From NCBI RefSeq assembly GCF_030936135.1, contig NC_082604.1, forward strand, positions 1,366,501 through 1,430,500: a DNA stretch of 64,000 nt, in the 5' to 3' direction. Under the pieces are notes generated by a model. That model had not been told where the DNA came from. It saw only the letters and a program-made list of their open reading frames with translations, and did not search any database. The stretch's first letter is position 1; every line of letters begins with the position of its first letter. The translations under genes and the position numbers were made by a program. Positions 13,701 to 25,489 of the stretch are shown here, one piece after another. The stretch comes from Gavia stellata (lineage: Eukaryota > Chordata > Aves > Gaviiformes > Gaviidae).

Positions 13701-16700
13701 TTGTCCCTTCTAGTGCCCAACCATTTGCCACAGGGACCAGGCTTAGCCTTTCTGTTCTAATTTCTGGTGTTAGTTCTGTCTAAGTCTTCTCTTAACTTCT
13801 TCCAGAGCTCATGCTGACTCCAGCCAGAGAGAACATCTGGTGCAGGGCTGCTGCAGGTGGGTACGGGTTAACCCGGCTGGTCTCAGCAGCCCCGGCCCTT
13901 TTGCTGTAGGTCTCTTCCTCTCCTTCTCGTTCTCTTTAGGATAAATATATCAACCCATTTCGTAAGAAGCAATCAAAATCTGTGGCGTGTCGTTCTTCCC
14001 CCCTCCCAGAGGAGTCCGCCCGGCAGAGCATTTTACAGCCCTGCCCTCCGCCGGAGAACAGGGGTGGATGGGGCTGGATGTGCTGCCCGACGAGACGGAG
14101 TCAGGCGTTTTCCCACCCCCTCGGGTTTTGGCCCTTCACCACCAGCGACACCAGGACCTTCATTTTCCCCCCCATAAAGCTCCATACAGCAGCAAGCGCC
14201 GCCAAGCCAGCTCTGCTATGCAACGTGGGGCACCTCTCCGGGCAGGATCATCTGGTTTTAACCTCACCCCTCTCTTTTTGTGGTCTCCTAGTCAAACAAA
14301 GGCTGGACTACGTGGAGGACTACCAGAACCTGGTGACCAACTCGGAGACAATGGGTGTTGAGGTCTTCACCATCCCGAAGGTGGGACTGTTTGCAGCCAC
14401 TGCCAACCGGTACACCCCGCCGGGATCGGCCATCTATAAGTGGACCGATGGGAAGTTTGTGCCCTACCAGAACATCCCCACCTACCAAGCTCAGTCCTGG
14501 AAGTATTTCACCATAGGAAAGAAGGTAAGTCTGCCTGGAAGGTTATTTCAGTGCCTTCATATTTCAGTATATTAAACAGCGGTTGCCCAACACCGTTTTC
14601 TCCTCTGAAGCCCTGAGTCTCAGGCATGGTTTAGGGGGTGAATCTTTCTCTCCTCCGTCTTTGACGGAGTCACGTTGATAGACATATTCAGCCTAGGTCT
14701 GTCCTAGGGACTGCCGGCTGATCTGTGGGCTGCCCTCTCTGTTTTACTATTTTTGCGGAGACGCAACTACGTCCACCCAAGCCGTTTTCAGCAACCGATG
14801 TTGGCAGCGTAGGTAATTGCGCGTCCGGAGTGCTCAGATCTCTTCCCTGGGGATCTCCAGAGTGTCTGCGAGGTCAGCCTCCAAAGTTGGAGCTGGATCC
14901 CGCCATGTGCTGGGGTTCATTTCTAGCAGGCTCTGCCTCTCCCTGCCTCAGATGTAGTGAGCGCCGGTGTCAAAATGTCCTTTGTGTGCGAACAAGCACC
15001 CATCACACAGGGCTGCGGTCCGTGGTCTTGGTGTGCTCACAGTGCAGCCTCCACCCTGGCGCAAAGGCTGACTCCCCGGGGAAGCAGATCGTGCTGCGGT
15101 TCCCAGCAGGCACCGTGAAGCGAGGCAGGAGTCACCCCAGGCACTGGCTGTGGCATTGCTCTCAGGGACACGCAACTCCTGATGTGGGACCACAGAGAGC
15201 AAAGCCCACCCCGAGCTCTGACTGTGGCGGGTGTTCTGCCGTCCTTAAGGTTCGCTCCAGTCTCCTGCGGTCTTACAGAGCCAGCGGAGCCCGTAGCTCC
15301 CTCCTGAGACCCACTGAGTCCAACCTTCTGCATTTTTAAGCCCTCTCTAGGTAATTCCAGGAGTTTGGAGCCCTCTCTCCTCCCCTGGGCAATCTGCCAC
15401 GGGACTTCTGCAGGGTATCTGCCTGGTTCCCCTCCCTGGGGAGCTACTTATCACTTTGCGAGGAGCCTCAGGGCAAGTCAAACAAACATCTGCTGAGAGC
15501 CAGCTCTGTGCAGAGCTCCCAGGGGAGTTGGGATCGTTCCCCCTTCGGCATGACCTGTTCTGGCTTTGTCACCCCTGCGCAGGGTGGCTGCAGGGCTCCG
15601 TCCATGTGCTTCAGGGTACAGAGGGATGGGCAGAAGTCCTGCCTATGGGCTTCAGGGCACCAACAGCCCTGGTGTTTGGATACAAATGGGCCACATCCCC
15701 TGTTAACCTGCCTGATTGTGGGGTCCTACAGAAAACCCAGTCAAGCCCTGAAAATGCAGCTGCGTTTCCAAGCTGGCTTTGGGCTGGGAGCTGTGCCTTC
15801 CATCCCCAGCGCTGCTCTGCAAAGCTCCGGCTGCACTCTCATGGGCAGGAGACAGGAACATCCTCGGCTGGGTTTATCTGCTGATGGGAACCACCTTGAG
15901 ACTCCCCAGCGTTTAGTCTGGACCCACAACACCCCCTTGCAGCGACGGCTGCGCGGACAGGGAAAAGCACCAGGCTGGGGGGGGTCCCCACCTCCCCGTG
16001 GTTCCCGCACGGCGAAGCACCCGTGTTGGTGCTCACCAAAGCTCAACGTGCTCTGGGTTTGCCTTTAGGTCTTCACTGAGAAAAACTTACTCAGACTTAC
16101 TAGGCGGGATGGCCTCTCTCCTGCACAGCTCGGGGCAGGTTTTCTAGTTGGGGCTCCAGAACGGTTGGGGACAGAGGCCGGCACCCTGCGTGCAACTGCC
16201 TGTGCTTGGCGTGTTGCTTCGTGGAGACGATGACCAGATAGGTGTTGCGCCAGCAGCGGTACAGATCTCTCCAGTTAGCCCAGGTTCCTCGCCCATCTTG
16301 CAAGTGGGATGCACCTCTGTGGGTGCCAGCACCTCTTTACTGCACCAGGACCCGCTGACGCTCTGCTGGGATGGGGTGAAGAGCCCCAGAGGGCAGTGCC
16401 GGGGTCTCCCGGTGGCTCCTGGCAGTGGCGAGCGAGGGACTGCAGGCTCCTGAGTCGCGGGGTTGGAGCCAGACCTTTCCCTTCCCTCTGAAGCTGGGTT
16501 TCTGGGGATGCTCTGAAGGGACTCCCACCCTGGGGCTCCCAGGGAGAGCTGCCCAGCGCTGGGGATAGACCTTCCCTGGAGGGATGTGTGGACCCGGCAC
16601 AGGCCACCGCTCAGGGGGAAAGGTCTCCATCCTTGGGGGCGGCTGAGCCTTGGCTGGACAAAGCCCCAGGCTGGTGTTGGCAGGGGTCCTGTGCCGGGCA

Positions 16701-19700
16701 GGAGACCACCCCCACGGACTGTTTTCTGCTTGTGGGCTGTGTCCCTGTACTTCTTCGTGGCCCAAACTGGGGCATAACCTCTGCCGCTCCATACGAAACA
16801 CACCGGAGAGGCAGAGCTGACATGCCACACCGCGCGCTCCCGCGAGCTCGGACACGCTCCCCTCCCTGCGCAAGGCCATCTCTGCTGCTGCAACGCTTAT
16901 CGTTATCATCGTTATTATTGTTGTCATAGCTGCGATTTTTCTTCTGAACAACCTTTCCTTATGGGGAAGGTTTGGTAGCTCGGGCTCCCCTCCCTCCCCA
17001 GCCTGTTTCGCCAGCACGTTCGCGGGGCTGGCGGGGCGCGAGCGGCCGCAGGACTGCTCTCCCTCCGCTCGGCTCCGAGTTGCATCCCAGCCCCGGCTCT
17101 GTGGGCGGTGGGTTCCAGCTGCTGCCATGCACAAAGACCCCCACGAGCCAGTGGGTCCCTGTCCCCGCTTTGGGTGCGTTGTGCTGCTTGGGAGCTGCTC
17201 AGGGTCCCCTGCCAGCTGGGGCCATCTCGCCCCGCACCGGCCACCTTGGGCCCTGGCCCCCCATCCCATGGGCGCCTGTCCCCACTCATCCCATCTTCGC
17301 CCTGCCCGCGCTTGTCTGCGCCCCTTTGAGAGGAGAAAACCAAGATGTCCTGGCTTGTTATTTTTCAGATCTTCCTAGCAGTGGCTAATTTTGAGCAGAA
17401 TGACAGGGGTCAGGAGTTCTCTGTAATATACAAGTGGAGCCGCAGGAAAGAGAAATTCATCACGTACCAGAGGATCATCACGCACAGCGCTAGGGACTGG
17501 GAGGCATTTGTCATTGAGGGAGAGGCTTTCCTCGCAGTGGTCAACCACAGAGAAGGTACCCAGCCCTTATATTCCCTACCGGCCCGGCTCAGCCGGGGCA
17601 GGTGGCCCCGGGGTGATGCCGGGGACCACCACGGCACCCCGCCGCAGGCACCCTGCTCGAGAGCATCCTCCCGTTGCCGTGGCAACACTACAGCTCCCCG
17701 CGCATCCTCTGCCGGAGTGCAGGGCGAAGCCGGGGAGTCAGCGCACGCAGCTCGGAGCGCAGCGTCCCTCAGGAAGCCCGAACCCTTGCAGACCCTCTCG
17801 TTTTAGGAGAGAAAAGCACTCAGGGAAGTGGCTGCCATGGTCCCCCTCCGGGTTTCTGGCGGTGGGGGACAGGGACAGGAGCGGGGACAGTGTCTTTGCT
17901 GAATCGCTCTGCTTCTTTTCGTGTTTCCCCAATGCTACATAACATGGTGGGGCGGTGAGGGCAGCTGCCTGGGTTTGCAGGGACTGAGCCTTTTGAGAAG
18001 CCAAAGCGTTTGCTTTGTGGGCACCCAGGAAACCGAGGAAGGCTGAGTGAGAGACTGCTGGCATCCCTCCCTCCCTGGGCACCCTGCAGACGTGATCCAG
18101 CCTCGTTCCCCCTCCAGGGCGATGAATGGGTCGATACTACAGCCTTGGCTCTCCAGGATGCTCCCAGCTGGGTTTGGACGCTCAGCCGGTGGGCTCCTTC
18201 CCTGCCATCAGGGCTGGCTCCTGGGGCATCAGCTCCTCTGGCACAAGGCTCAAACCTGGTGGCAGGTTTCTTGGGCACCAGCTGCCTGTGAACCGCGCGA
18301 CAAACTCCCCGTGTCGCCCGTTGGACCCCACCGCGGCCAGTTTGGACAAGAGCTACTCCCATGGCAGCGGCGGCAGAAAAGTCCCTTTGGTGGCCATGTG
18401 CGTCATGTGGGGGTTAAGACCATCATGACGGAGCCAAAGTGGGGATGTTCCGCTTAGCAGGTGGTGGAGGGTCAGTCCCCGAGGAGCTGCCGCTTCTTGC
18501 CAAAATCTCTTCCATTGCAATGAGGATTGCCTGTTAACACGTCGTCCTGCTGCTCAGCCACCAGGAACACCAGCGGGGCCCAGCCGAGTGCAGCAGTGCT
18601 TAGCGAGCATGGGGTGGAAAGGGGCTGGTGGTGCTCCCCTCCCGTCCCGATAAAGCCAGCTCTCTATTAGAACGTCTCTGGCTGGAGGGGTTGTGCCAGG
18701 CTGAAGGTGCAAAAAGGTTTCTAGCTTTAAAGCCAGCTGGGTCCCACACGGATATGAAGTCAAGATGCTTGGCTAGAGCGCAGGAGCTGGATGGAGCACG
18801 GGCTTTGGCGCTGGCAGGCTCAGCCCGAGTGCTCAGCGTGGGGCAGGCTGGGGGCTGTGGCATCCCCTCCCTCGCTCTGGAGTTGGTGCTATCGGCAGGG
18901 AGCAGCACGCGGAGGTCCCTAGGCAGCTCCAGCGCTCAGGAGCTGAGCAAAGGAGCACTGAAAAACGGCAGTACGGTGCTGTTCCAGCTGTGGCCCCCTC
19001 CCAGATGTGCGAGCTTGTGTGCGAAGGGGGACGGCAGCCCGTGATGTTGGTAGTTTAGGGACTCGGCTGGGACTGGCCCAGTCCCTGTCGAGCTGGGACT
19101 TGACTGGGCAGAGCTTGGCCGCCCTGGGACGCTGGTCTGGTGCCTCCCTTGTGCTGCTCATGTGGGGAGACAGCACCCCCCCCGTCCCTTCTCTGCCGGG
19201 GGCTGCCGCGAAGCCGCCGCCGCGCGCTCGGGAGCAAAGCTGCCCACGTGCTCGATGGGGAAGGAGGCTCTAGGTAGGGATGGACGCTGTAGATAGGGAA
19301 GGAGGCCCTAGACAGGGATGGATGCTCTAGGTAGGGATGGAGGCTCTAGATAGGGAAAGAGGCTCTAGATAGGGAAGGAGGCTCTCGATAGGGATGGAGG
19401 CTCTAGGTAGGGATGGAGGCTCTAGATAGGGAAAGAGGCTCTAGATAGGGAAGGAGGCTTTCGATAGGGAAGGAGGCTCTAGGTAGGGATGGAGGCTCTA
19501 GGTAGGGATGAAGGCTGTAGCATCTCTTTAGCTACTTCTTGGGGAGCAATCGGTCACTAGCAAACAGCCTTGCGAGCTGCCGGCAAATATTTGCATAGCT
19601 GAACCTGTTTCTGGGTCTTGTTTCTTACGCCAGCCAGGTATTCCTTTGCCTCACGGCGCACGTCTGTCCATCTATCTCTCCTCCAGGGAATAACCACAAC

Positions 19701-21316
19701 ATAGACAGCGTGATATACAGGTGGAACCCCAGGACAGGGTTGTTTGAAACCAACCAGACCATCCCTACCTCTGGAGCCTATGACTGGGAATTTTTCACCA
19801 TTGGGCCGTATTCCTTCCTGGCTGTGGCTAACACATTCAATGGCACATCCACTAAAATCTACTCTCACATCTACATCTGGCTCAGTGGCTCTTTCCAGCT
19901 CTTCCAGTCTATCCTGGTAAGGCTTGGCCGCTGATCAAACTCTACTCCTCGGTCCCCGCTCTGGGTTTAGACAAGCCAGGGAATAATGATGGAGACAGAT
20001 GCTCTTCAGTCCTCTGGGAAGGTAGTGATGGTTTCCCACTGCTTCTCCCCTAGGGATTGCCCAAGCGAGGTTTATTTTTTCCTTTGGGGGGTTTTAGGAG
20101 TGGGTAACTTCCCCGCTGCGCCTCCAGCAGGCCCTCCCCACCTCGTAGCATCCTTGGCTTGCAAAGGCTTGTCCGCATCCAGCTTCTCATGTGGCTTTTT
20201 CCTCCCCAGACTTTCGGTGCTGCTGACTGGGAGGTCTTTCATATCGGGGACAGAGTCTTCCTGGCTGTTGCAAACAGCCACAGCTATGACAGTGGGATGC
20301 CAGCACCCTCTAACTTCTATGCCATCAACTCCTCCATCTATGAGCTGAACATCACCGCCCAGATGTTTGTCAAATTCCAGGACCTCCTCACCTACAGGTA
20401 CCTGTGCAAAGAGTCGGGGCGCTCCTCAGGCCACATCCTTCCCCTGAGCAACCTGGAGGTCTCCTGGAGAGTTCATGCAGGCTTGCACTCTGCCAGGGAC
20501 CGAGACTGGTGGGGAGGGCAATAGGTGACAGGTCCTTGGCACCAAGTCCCAGTGGGAGCTAGGAGAAGGCCCTGGATTTGGGAACAAGGGTGGATTTCCT
20601 TTCAGGAACAGCCTGGGAAGAGCAGGGGTTTCTCTGTACCATCAGGGTGGCAGAGGTTGGTGCAGGGTGGGCTCAACCCTGCGGGCGCGCAGCCCCTTCC
20701 TCGGCTGGCCGTGGAAGGGTCACCTCACCAGTCCCTCTGCTTGCTTCATCCCCAGTGCCCTGGACTGGGAGTTCTTCTCGGTGGGAGACGACTCTTTTCT
20801 GGTGGTAGCGAACTCCTTCGATGGCTTCACCTTCTCTGTTAACAGTATTATCTACAGGTACTGCTGCGTGAGGAGGGCGGGGTTGGGTGGACGGGTGGTT
20901 GTTCCCAGTAGGAACGATCCTGCTGGGAGCCCAGTGCGGGAGCAACCTCTGCGGATACTGGTGCGTCTGCCCAGGGAGGACAGACAGGACTGCTCCCTGT
21001 TTCTGGAGAGGTTTTTGGGCAGGAATGAGAAGCCCCAATGAGGGACATCCCACCCTGAACCACAGCAGGGAGGTGGGAGCTGCCAGCCCCACGGCTTGGC
21101 TTTCCTGCCCCCTTTCAGTTGCCCAGCTTGTGCCCCAAGAGCTAACTGCCCTCTCCGCGCAGGTGGCAAGGCTATGAAGGCTTCGTAGCGGTTCACCACC
21201 TCCCCACCGTCGGCTGTAGAGACTGGGAAGCATTTCACACCGCCGAGGGCTCCTACCTCCTCTACTCCAGCGCCAAGGAGCCGCTTTCCAAAGTGCTCAA
21301 GCTGAAAACCACCTGA
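7775..21316 (+). CDS. TSPEAR: TSPEAR, thrombospondin-type laminin G and EAR repeat protein (12 exons)
   Basis: The exons are 7775-7868, 10663-10883, 10970-11208, 11356-11446, 12039-12195, 12609-12740, 14292-14524, 17369-17555, 19687-19916, 20210-20397, 20756-20857 and 21163-21316. All introns are GT-AG and the phases join without a break into 675 codons (human about 669). The start ATG opens a hydrophobic signal peptide ([14 protein letters not shown]). A laminin-G/TSPN-like domain follows (about residues 40-230, including [18 protein letters not shown]). Then come EAR repeats (about 313-675) with the recurring DWE-F-(I/V)G---FLAVAN signature, for example [19 protein letters not shown]. The protein is secreted. 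In human it is linked to deafness and to tooth and hair-follicle development. Several Asn-X-Ser/Thr sites are present. Nothing is truncated, so the gene looks intact. Confidence 0.95.
7869..10662 (+). other. TSPEAR intron 1
   Basis: About 2.8 kb between the signal-peptide exon and the laminin-G exon, opening with a 'gtaagag' donor and closing with 'ggcacag'. It is GC-rich with no repeat or coding segment I recognise. The long open frames within it change strand and frame without conserved motifs. Confidence 0.6.
12741..17368 (+). other. TSPEAR introns 6 and 7
   Basis: Two long introns, 12741-14291 and 14525-17368, flank the exon that starts the EAR-repeat region. I find no recognisable mobile element, RNA gene or coding sequence in either. 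Open frames on both strands are GC-driven and carry no domain signal. Confidence 0.55.
19255..19520 (+). repeat. 19-bp minisatellite in TSPEAR intron 8
   Basis: Fourteen head-to-tail copies of a 19-base unit close to 'ataGGGAAGGAGGCTCTAG' fill this interval. Copies alternate between gtagggat and atagggaa variants. Copies 5-8 and 9-12 repeat in nearly the same order, which suggests a higher-order unit of four copies (76 bases). The array lies about 170 bases upstream of the exon 9 acceptor. Confidence 0.95.
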
Positions 21317-22116
21317 GGTGGCTGAGAGACGCTCAGCTCCTCGCCAGGATCGGGGCGAGCTGGGCATCCAGGTGAAGGTGGACCACAGTGCCCAGGGATG
21401 GCCGCAGCATCAGCCCTGTGGCCAGCTGGTTGTGCGCTCCGCAGGATGGGGAGGAGGAGGAGGAGGGGAGCTCCGGGGCTCCCTGCAGCCTTGGCGGGGG
21501 GGCTGGCAAAGGGGCTGCGACCCTGCTTTTGTGCTGTTTTTCCTGGGCAAAGTCTCCTGCCACACTCCAGAGCCACGTCCGACCCAGGGTGCCTGGAGTC
21601 CAGGCGCTTCCCCAGGCTCTCCAGGCTGCTGGTGCTTGGCAGTCTCCCGCCAGGAGGGACCCGGAGCTGCCATTGGTTACGTCCAGAGCTCACGCAAAGC
21701 CAGGGAAGAAGGAGACTGAGCGGAGCGTGTGCTGCCGGGGTGGGTGTGTGGGAGGGGGTGGGAGGAAGCAGCATGTGAGAAATTGGGGGAAAAAGGTGGC
21801 TTTGGGCTTGGCTCTGGCTGCCCAGTGCCTGGGGCTGCGATGCTGCTGAGGACCCGTCTGGTTCGACATTGCACGCCACGCTTCGGGTCCATCTTGGGTG
21901 GCCTCGCCACCCCATCCCACTGCCGCGGGTGCCTGCCCACCCTCCTGCTCCGCTGTGGCCGGTTTGGGTCATCCTCCCGAGCAAACCCGCTGTGCACTGG
22001 GACCAATCCGGCTACTATGAGCATGGGAAAGACCCAAAACTGCTCCAGGTGAAACTGTGGTCTCTCTTCTTTTCCTCGCCTTTGTCTGGGGGATTCTTTT
22101 GCTTAACCAGAGCTCT

Positions 22117-22122
22117 AATAAA
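22117..22122 (+). terminator. Candidate poly(A) signal of TSPEAR
   Basis: AATAAA on the plus strand about 800 bases after the TSPEAR stop codon, followed by a GT-rich stretch. It is the first good hexamer I noticed downstream. Another cleavage site could be used. Confidence 0.5.
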
Positions 22123-22919
22123 CTGTGTGCACCCAACCTTCATCCCACGCGCAAGCTGCGGGTACCCGAGCTGCTCTGCCCATGGCAGAGGCTTCCCTCC
22201 ACTCAACAAGCCATCCCCGAGCGAGATGGGCCCATGTCTGTGGCCACAGGTGGCCCGTGAGTACGAGGTGGCCCCGAGCCCAGCAGGGTGCTGGGGTGAG
22301 GGTGCCCCTCCACCTCCCCTCTCCCGGGACCCTCTGCTTCTCCCGACGGGCCCAGAGCATCGCTCAGCCTTCCCCTGCCCGGGGTTTCCTGCTGGGTTTC
22401 CCCTGGCGCCGGGGTGCCCGCAGGAGGTGCCAGCTCCCCGAAAAGGGGCCGGAGGAAGCACAGCCTGAGCCGCCCCACGGTCCGGGCCTGGGAAAACCAG
22501 CGTGGGCAGCCCCCGGGGACCTCCATCCTCCCCCAGCCCAGCCTCGGCTGCAGCCGGCTCTGCCGGGAAGGACCATTTCTTGCTTGGGAAACAAGGCAAA
22601 ACTCAATTTGCTTCCATTGCGCTGAGCCACGAGCATCATCTTTAATTTGGCCCCGAGGAAAGGCAAGATAAGGCGAGACGTACCAGATGAGCTGCAGAGG
22701 CACCATTTGGCCAGCCGGCCCCTGCTCGAGGCTGGCTGCGGTGAGGGTGGAGGGGACGTAACCTAATGGGAGTCGAGCTGATACATTGAATTTAGGCTTG
22801 TCTGCTTTGGGAGAGATCGAATTAGGATGAGGGCAACCCCCCCTGAGCACCACTGCCTGCCCCGGATTCCCGGCTCCCAGCGCAGCGCAAAGCCTGAGGG
22901 CTTTTCCTACGCGCAGAGC
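22123..22919. other. Spacer between the convergent TSPEAR and LRRC3 3' ends
   Basis: About 800 bases separate the candidate poly(A) signals of the two genes, which point at each other. An AT-richer patch at about 22740-22830 stands out from GC-rich flanks. I see no gene or known repeat. Confidence 0.5.
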
Positions 22920-22925
22920 TTTATT
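22920..22925 (-). terminator. Candidate poly(A) signal of LRRC3
   Basis: The plus strand reads TTTATT, giving AATAAA on the minus strand about 570 bases downstream of the LRRC3 stop codon. No better hexamer was noticed nearer the stop. Confidence 0.5.
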
Positions 22926-23494
22926 AAGAAATCAAAGGTTTGGGAGATCTCACCCCCCACCCCCGGTTGCTGGTGGCAGGCAGAGGCTGCCGAGATGCCA
23001 CGTCGGGGCTCTCCGCAAGACTGGTCCCTCGCTGGAGCCAGGACGGGGTGACCCCGCTGCACAGAGCGACCCATCTGCACCCCAGGCTCCAGGGACCTCC
23101 TGGCCCCACAAGACCCCCCACCCTCATCTGTCCCCGTCCCCCCCCCTCCCAGGGGCTTGTTCTTGCCAAACCACGTGGACCGCGAGCGTGTGGCTGGGGC
23201 GGTTTCCCCCGCGAGCCCAGCTCTGGCGGGGGAAAAGGGGTCTGCATGGCGGGGGGGTTCCTCCCCGGGAACCTGGGCTCCACAGACAGGTCTGCGTGGG
23301 GTGTCCCCAGCGTCCCTCCCCCATGTCGTTTGCTCACGCTCGGTCCAGCATCGCTGGGGAGGGGTGACGTCGGTGGCGCTTGTTTGCGGGACCGGAGCAA
23401 GCACTGGAAAAATCCCATAGAGAAGCTTTGAAGCCCATCAGGTCGCCACTGGCTCCCTGCAAAGAAGCGGGGAACAGGGCGCCCCAATCCTGCG

Positions 23495-24253
23495 CTACAG
23501 GGCAGTGCTGGTGGTCTCTGCGTGGCCCTGGGTGCTGGGCAGTGACTTCAGGTACTCCACGTGCTTGCAGGCGTCCTCTCGATTGTGGCGGACGTAGCAG
23601 ATCACGTAGACGATGACCATGGCGAACCAGCCGAACATGGTGATGAACATGGCCACGTCCGTGGTCCTCTGACGCACGCTGCAGAAGTTGACGCCGGCAT
23701 CCAGGACCTGGAGCAGCGGCTTGCCCACGTATTCCTCGCGCGGGGCCGTGTGGCAGGTGATGTCCTGGACGGAGTCGGGGTCCAGCCGCGCCTCCCACAA
23801 CACCTCCTGCAAGGCACACTCGCAGTGCCAGGGGTTGTTGGCCAGCCGGAGCTTGGCATTGAGCGCCAGCAAAGCCTCCTTGGGGATGCTGCGGATGCGG
23901 TTGCTGGAGAGGTCGAGGGTACGCAGCCCGGCAGCCACTCCTTTGAAAGCCGCCCTGTCGATCTTCTCAATGGCATTCCTGGAGAGATCGAGTTCCTCCA
24001 GGTGGGAGAGATGCCTGAAGGCATTGCTGGGGATCCTGGTGATGCTGTTGGCGTCCAGCTTGAGGAACACCGCGTCTTTGGGGATGTCCTCGGGGATCTC
24101 CTCCAAGTGCCGGGAACTGCAGAGGACGGCCTTCGCCCCTGCCCGCTCCGTGCACTGGCAGCTTGGGGGGCACGAGCTGCCCCACGGGACGCACAGCAGG
24201 AGGCAAAAGAAAGCCTGGGCCACGCTGGCTGCCGGCGTGGTGGTGAGCGTCAT
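23495..24253 (-). CDS. LRRC3: LRRC3, leucine-rich repeat-containing membrane protein 3
   Basis: A single coding exon of 252 codons (human 257). From the N-terminus there is a signal peptide with a hydrophobic core (AQAFFCLLLCVPWG), an LRRNT cysteine cluster (SCPPSCQC), and about three leucine-rich repeats (for example LSHLEELDLSRNAIEKID). An LRRCT with the NPWHCECALQEVLWE pattern follows, then one transmembrane segment (VAMFITMFGWFAMVIVYVI) and a short cytoplasmic tail with a conserved YLKSLPS. I chose the ATG at 24253 because it directly precedes the signal peptide. The frame stays open upstream with an in-frame ATG at 24358, just after a plausible splice acceptor (exon start near 24360), so a longer N-terminus is possible but would bury the signal peptide. 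It is a type I membrane protein of poorly known function. It is convergent with TSPEAR and downstream of TRPM2, as in human. Confidence 0.95.
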   Translation of the reverse strand: MTLTTTPAASVAQAFFCLLLCVPWGSSCPPSCQCTERAGAKAVLCSSRHLEEIPEDIPKDAVFLKLDANSITRIPSNAFRHLSHLEELDLSRNAIEKIDRAAFKGVAAGLRTLDLSSNRIRSIPKEALLALNAKLRLANNPWHCECALQEVLWEARLDPDSVQDITCHTAPREEYVGKPLLQVLDAGVNFCSVRQRTTDVAMFITMFGWFAMVIVYVICYVRHNREDACKHVEYLKSLPSTQGHAETTSTAL

Positions 24254-25328
24254 CTTGCACCCGGCCAGCTGGGCATGGCCGCTGGCGACTCCCCGGGGGC
24301 TGCAGCAGCTCCTGGGCGGCAGGGCGGCTCCTCTGCGCTCCTGCAAAACCTCTCCCATCGCTGGAGGAAAGCGGGGGGTGGAGGGGATATGACACGGCAT
24401 TATTTCCTGGAACGCCGCTTACGTCTCACGTGTAATGTGCCCTGGCAAAGCGGTGAGAGGCCGGGCTCGGGAGCCTGGAAAACAAGGGCGGAATGATACT
24501 GGCTACCATCTTTTCTAGGACAGCTTAATTTGGCATAAGATTAATTCTACTTGGATGTAGAGCTGTAGAGATTAAACCCCCCGCCCCCATCTCTGCACAG
24601 ACCACCCAGGCAGGCAAAGGGTGCTGCTGCAGGGTGGGGGTGTCGAGACGGGCACGGCCCGGGGGGTCTCTGCCCCGGCCTGCTGCCAATTTCCACATGG
24701 GACGCGGTGATTTGCTGCCGGAGAACAGCAGCAGTAAATTCTTATCTCACCAACCCCGAGCGTTAAAAAAAAAAAAAGATGAGTCAGACTCCTCGGATCA
24801 TCAGACCGGCTTAATCACCACCGGGTTTTTAAATAACAAGATGTGTGGAGTTCTTTTGCTTTCCCCATTTGATCCGCGAGCTGGTACAAGTCACGTTTCC
24901 AAGGGTTTTGCCAAAGCAGGGGTTTGGAAGTGACTTCGTTTTTTTAAAATTAGAGTATGGCTTAAGAGCCTGACTCCGGGAGCTGGCGCTGAAGAGAGGA
25001 GCCACTGACTATCCCAGCGAAGAGGGTGATCTGGGAACCCCAAGGGCCACCCCAGCCCTGGTGGGGAGGGGGCAGGCGGTGAAGCAGATGGGCCTTCTGT
25101 CCTCTGCCCCTTGGTGCCACTCGCACCTCTCCTGCTGCCTTGGGTCGGGCTGGGGGGAAGAGATCCGCACGGAGGGGAAAGTTAGGGGGTGGGAGCCTTT
25201 CACCCGGGGATGAAATTGTCCACGGTGATCTCGTTAGGAGATCCGCTGGGCACCGAGTCGTTATCCCTCTGGTACCGGCATCCTTCTGCTAATGGCAGCC
25301 CCCCCTGGTAACAGCGGTCTTTAAGCAC

Positions 25329-25405
25329 CAGCATCCCTCAGGTCCGAGCATCCTCTGGGTACCACCCGGGGGATGCTTGAGGATGCTCGTACCTGAGGGA
25401 TGCTG
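25329..25405. repeat. Inverted repeat able to form a 27-bp hairpin
   Basis: The left arm 25329-25355 and right arm 25379-25405 are reverse complements over 27 bases with a single mismatch (25344 against 25390). They are separated by a 23-base loop. The arms begin and end with cagcatccctcagg and its complement. It lies about 90 bases to the left of the CpG-rich block upstream of LRRC3. Confidence 0.9.
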
Positions 25406-25489
25406 CCCGTGGACCTGCCCAGCGCCGTGGGACTGTGCAGCAGACTCTTCCAGGGGAGATGAAGTCGCGCTGCCTGGGAATCCCTCTGG

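Noticed and set aside
16337-17269. 310-codon open frame on the minus strand
   Set aside because: It lies within TSPEAR intron 7, antisense, with low-complexity basic composition and no motif.
19255-19520. CRISPR-like regular repetition
   Set aside because: The units are contiguous without spacers, so it is a minisatellite in a vertebrate intron.
23561-24496. 311-codon open frame on the plus strand
   Set aside because: It is antisense to the LRRC3 coding exon, a known effect of its codon usage.
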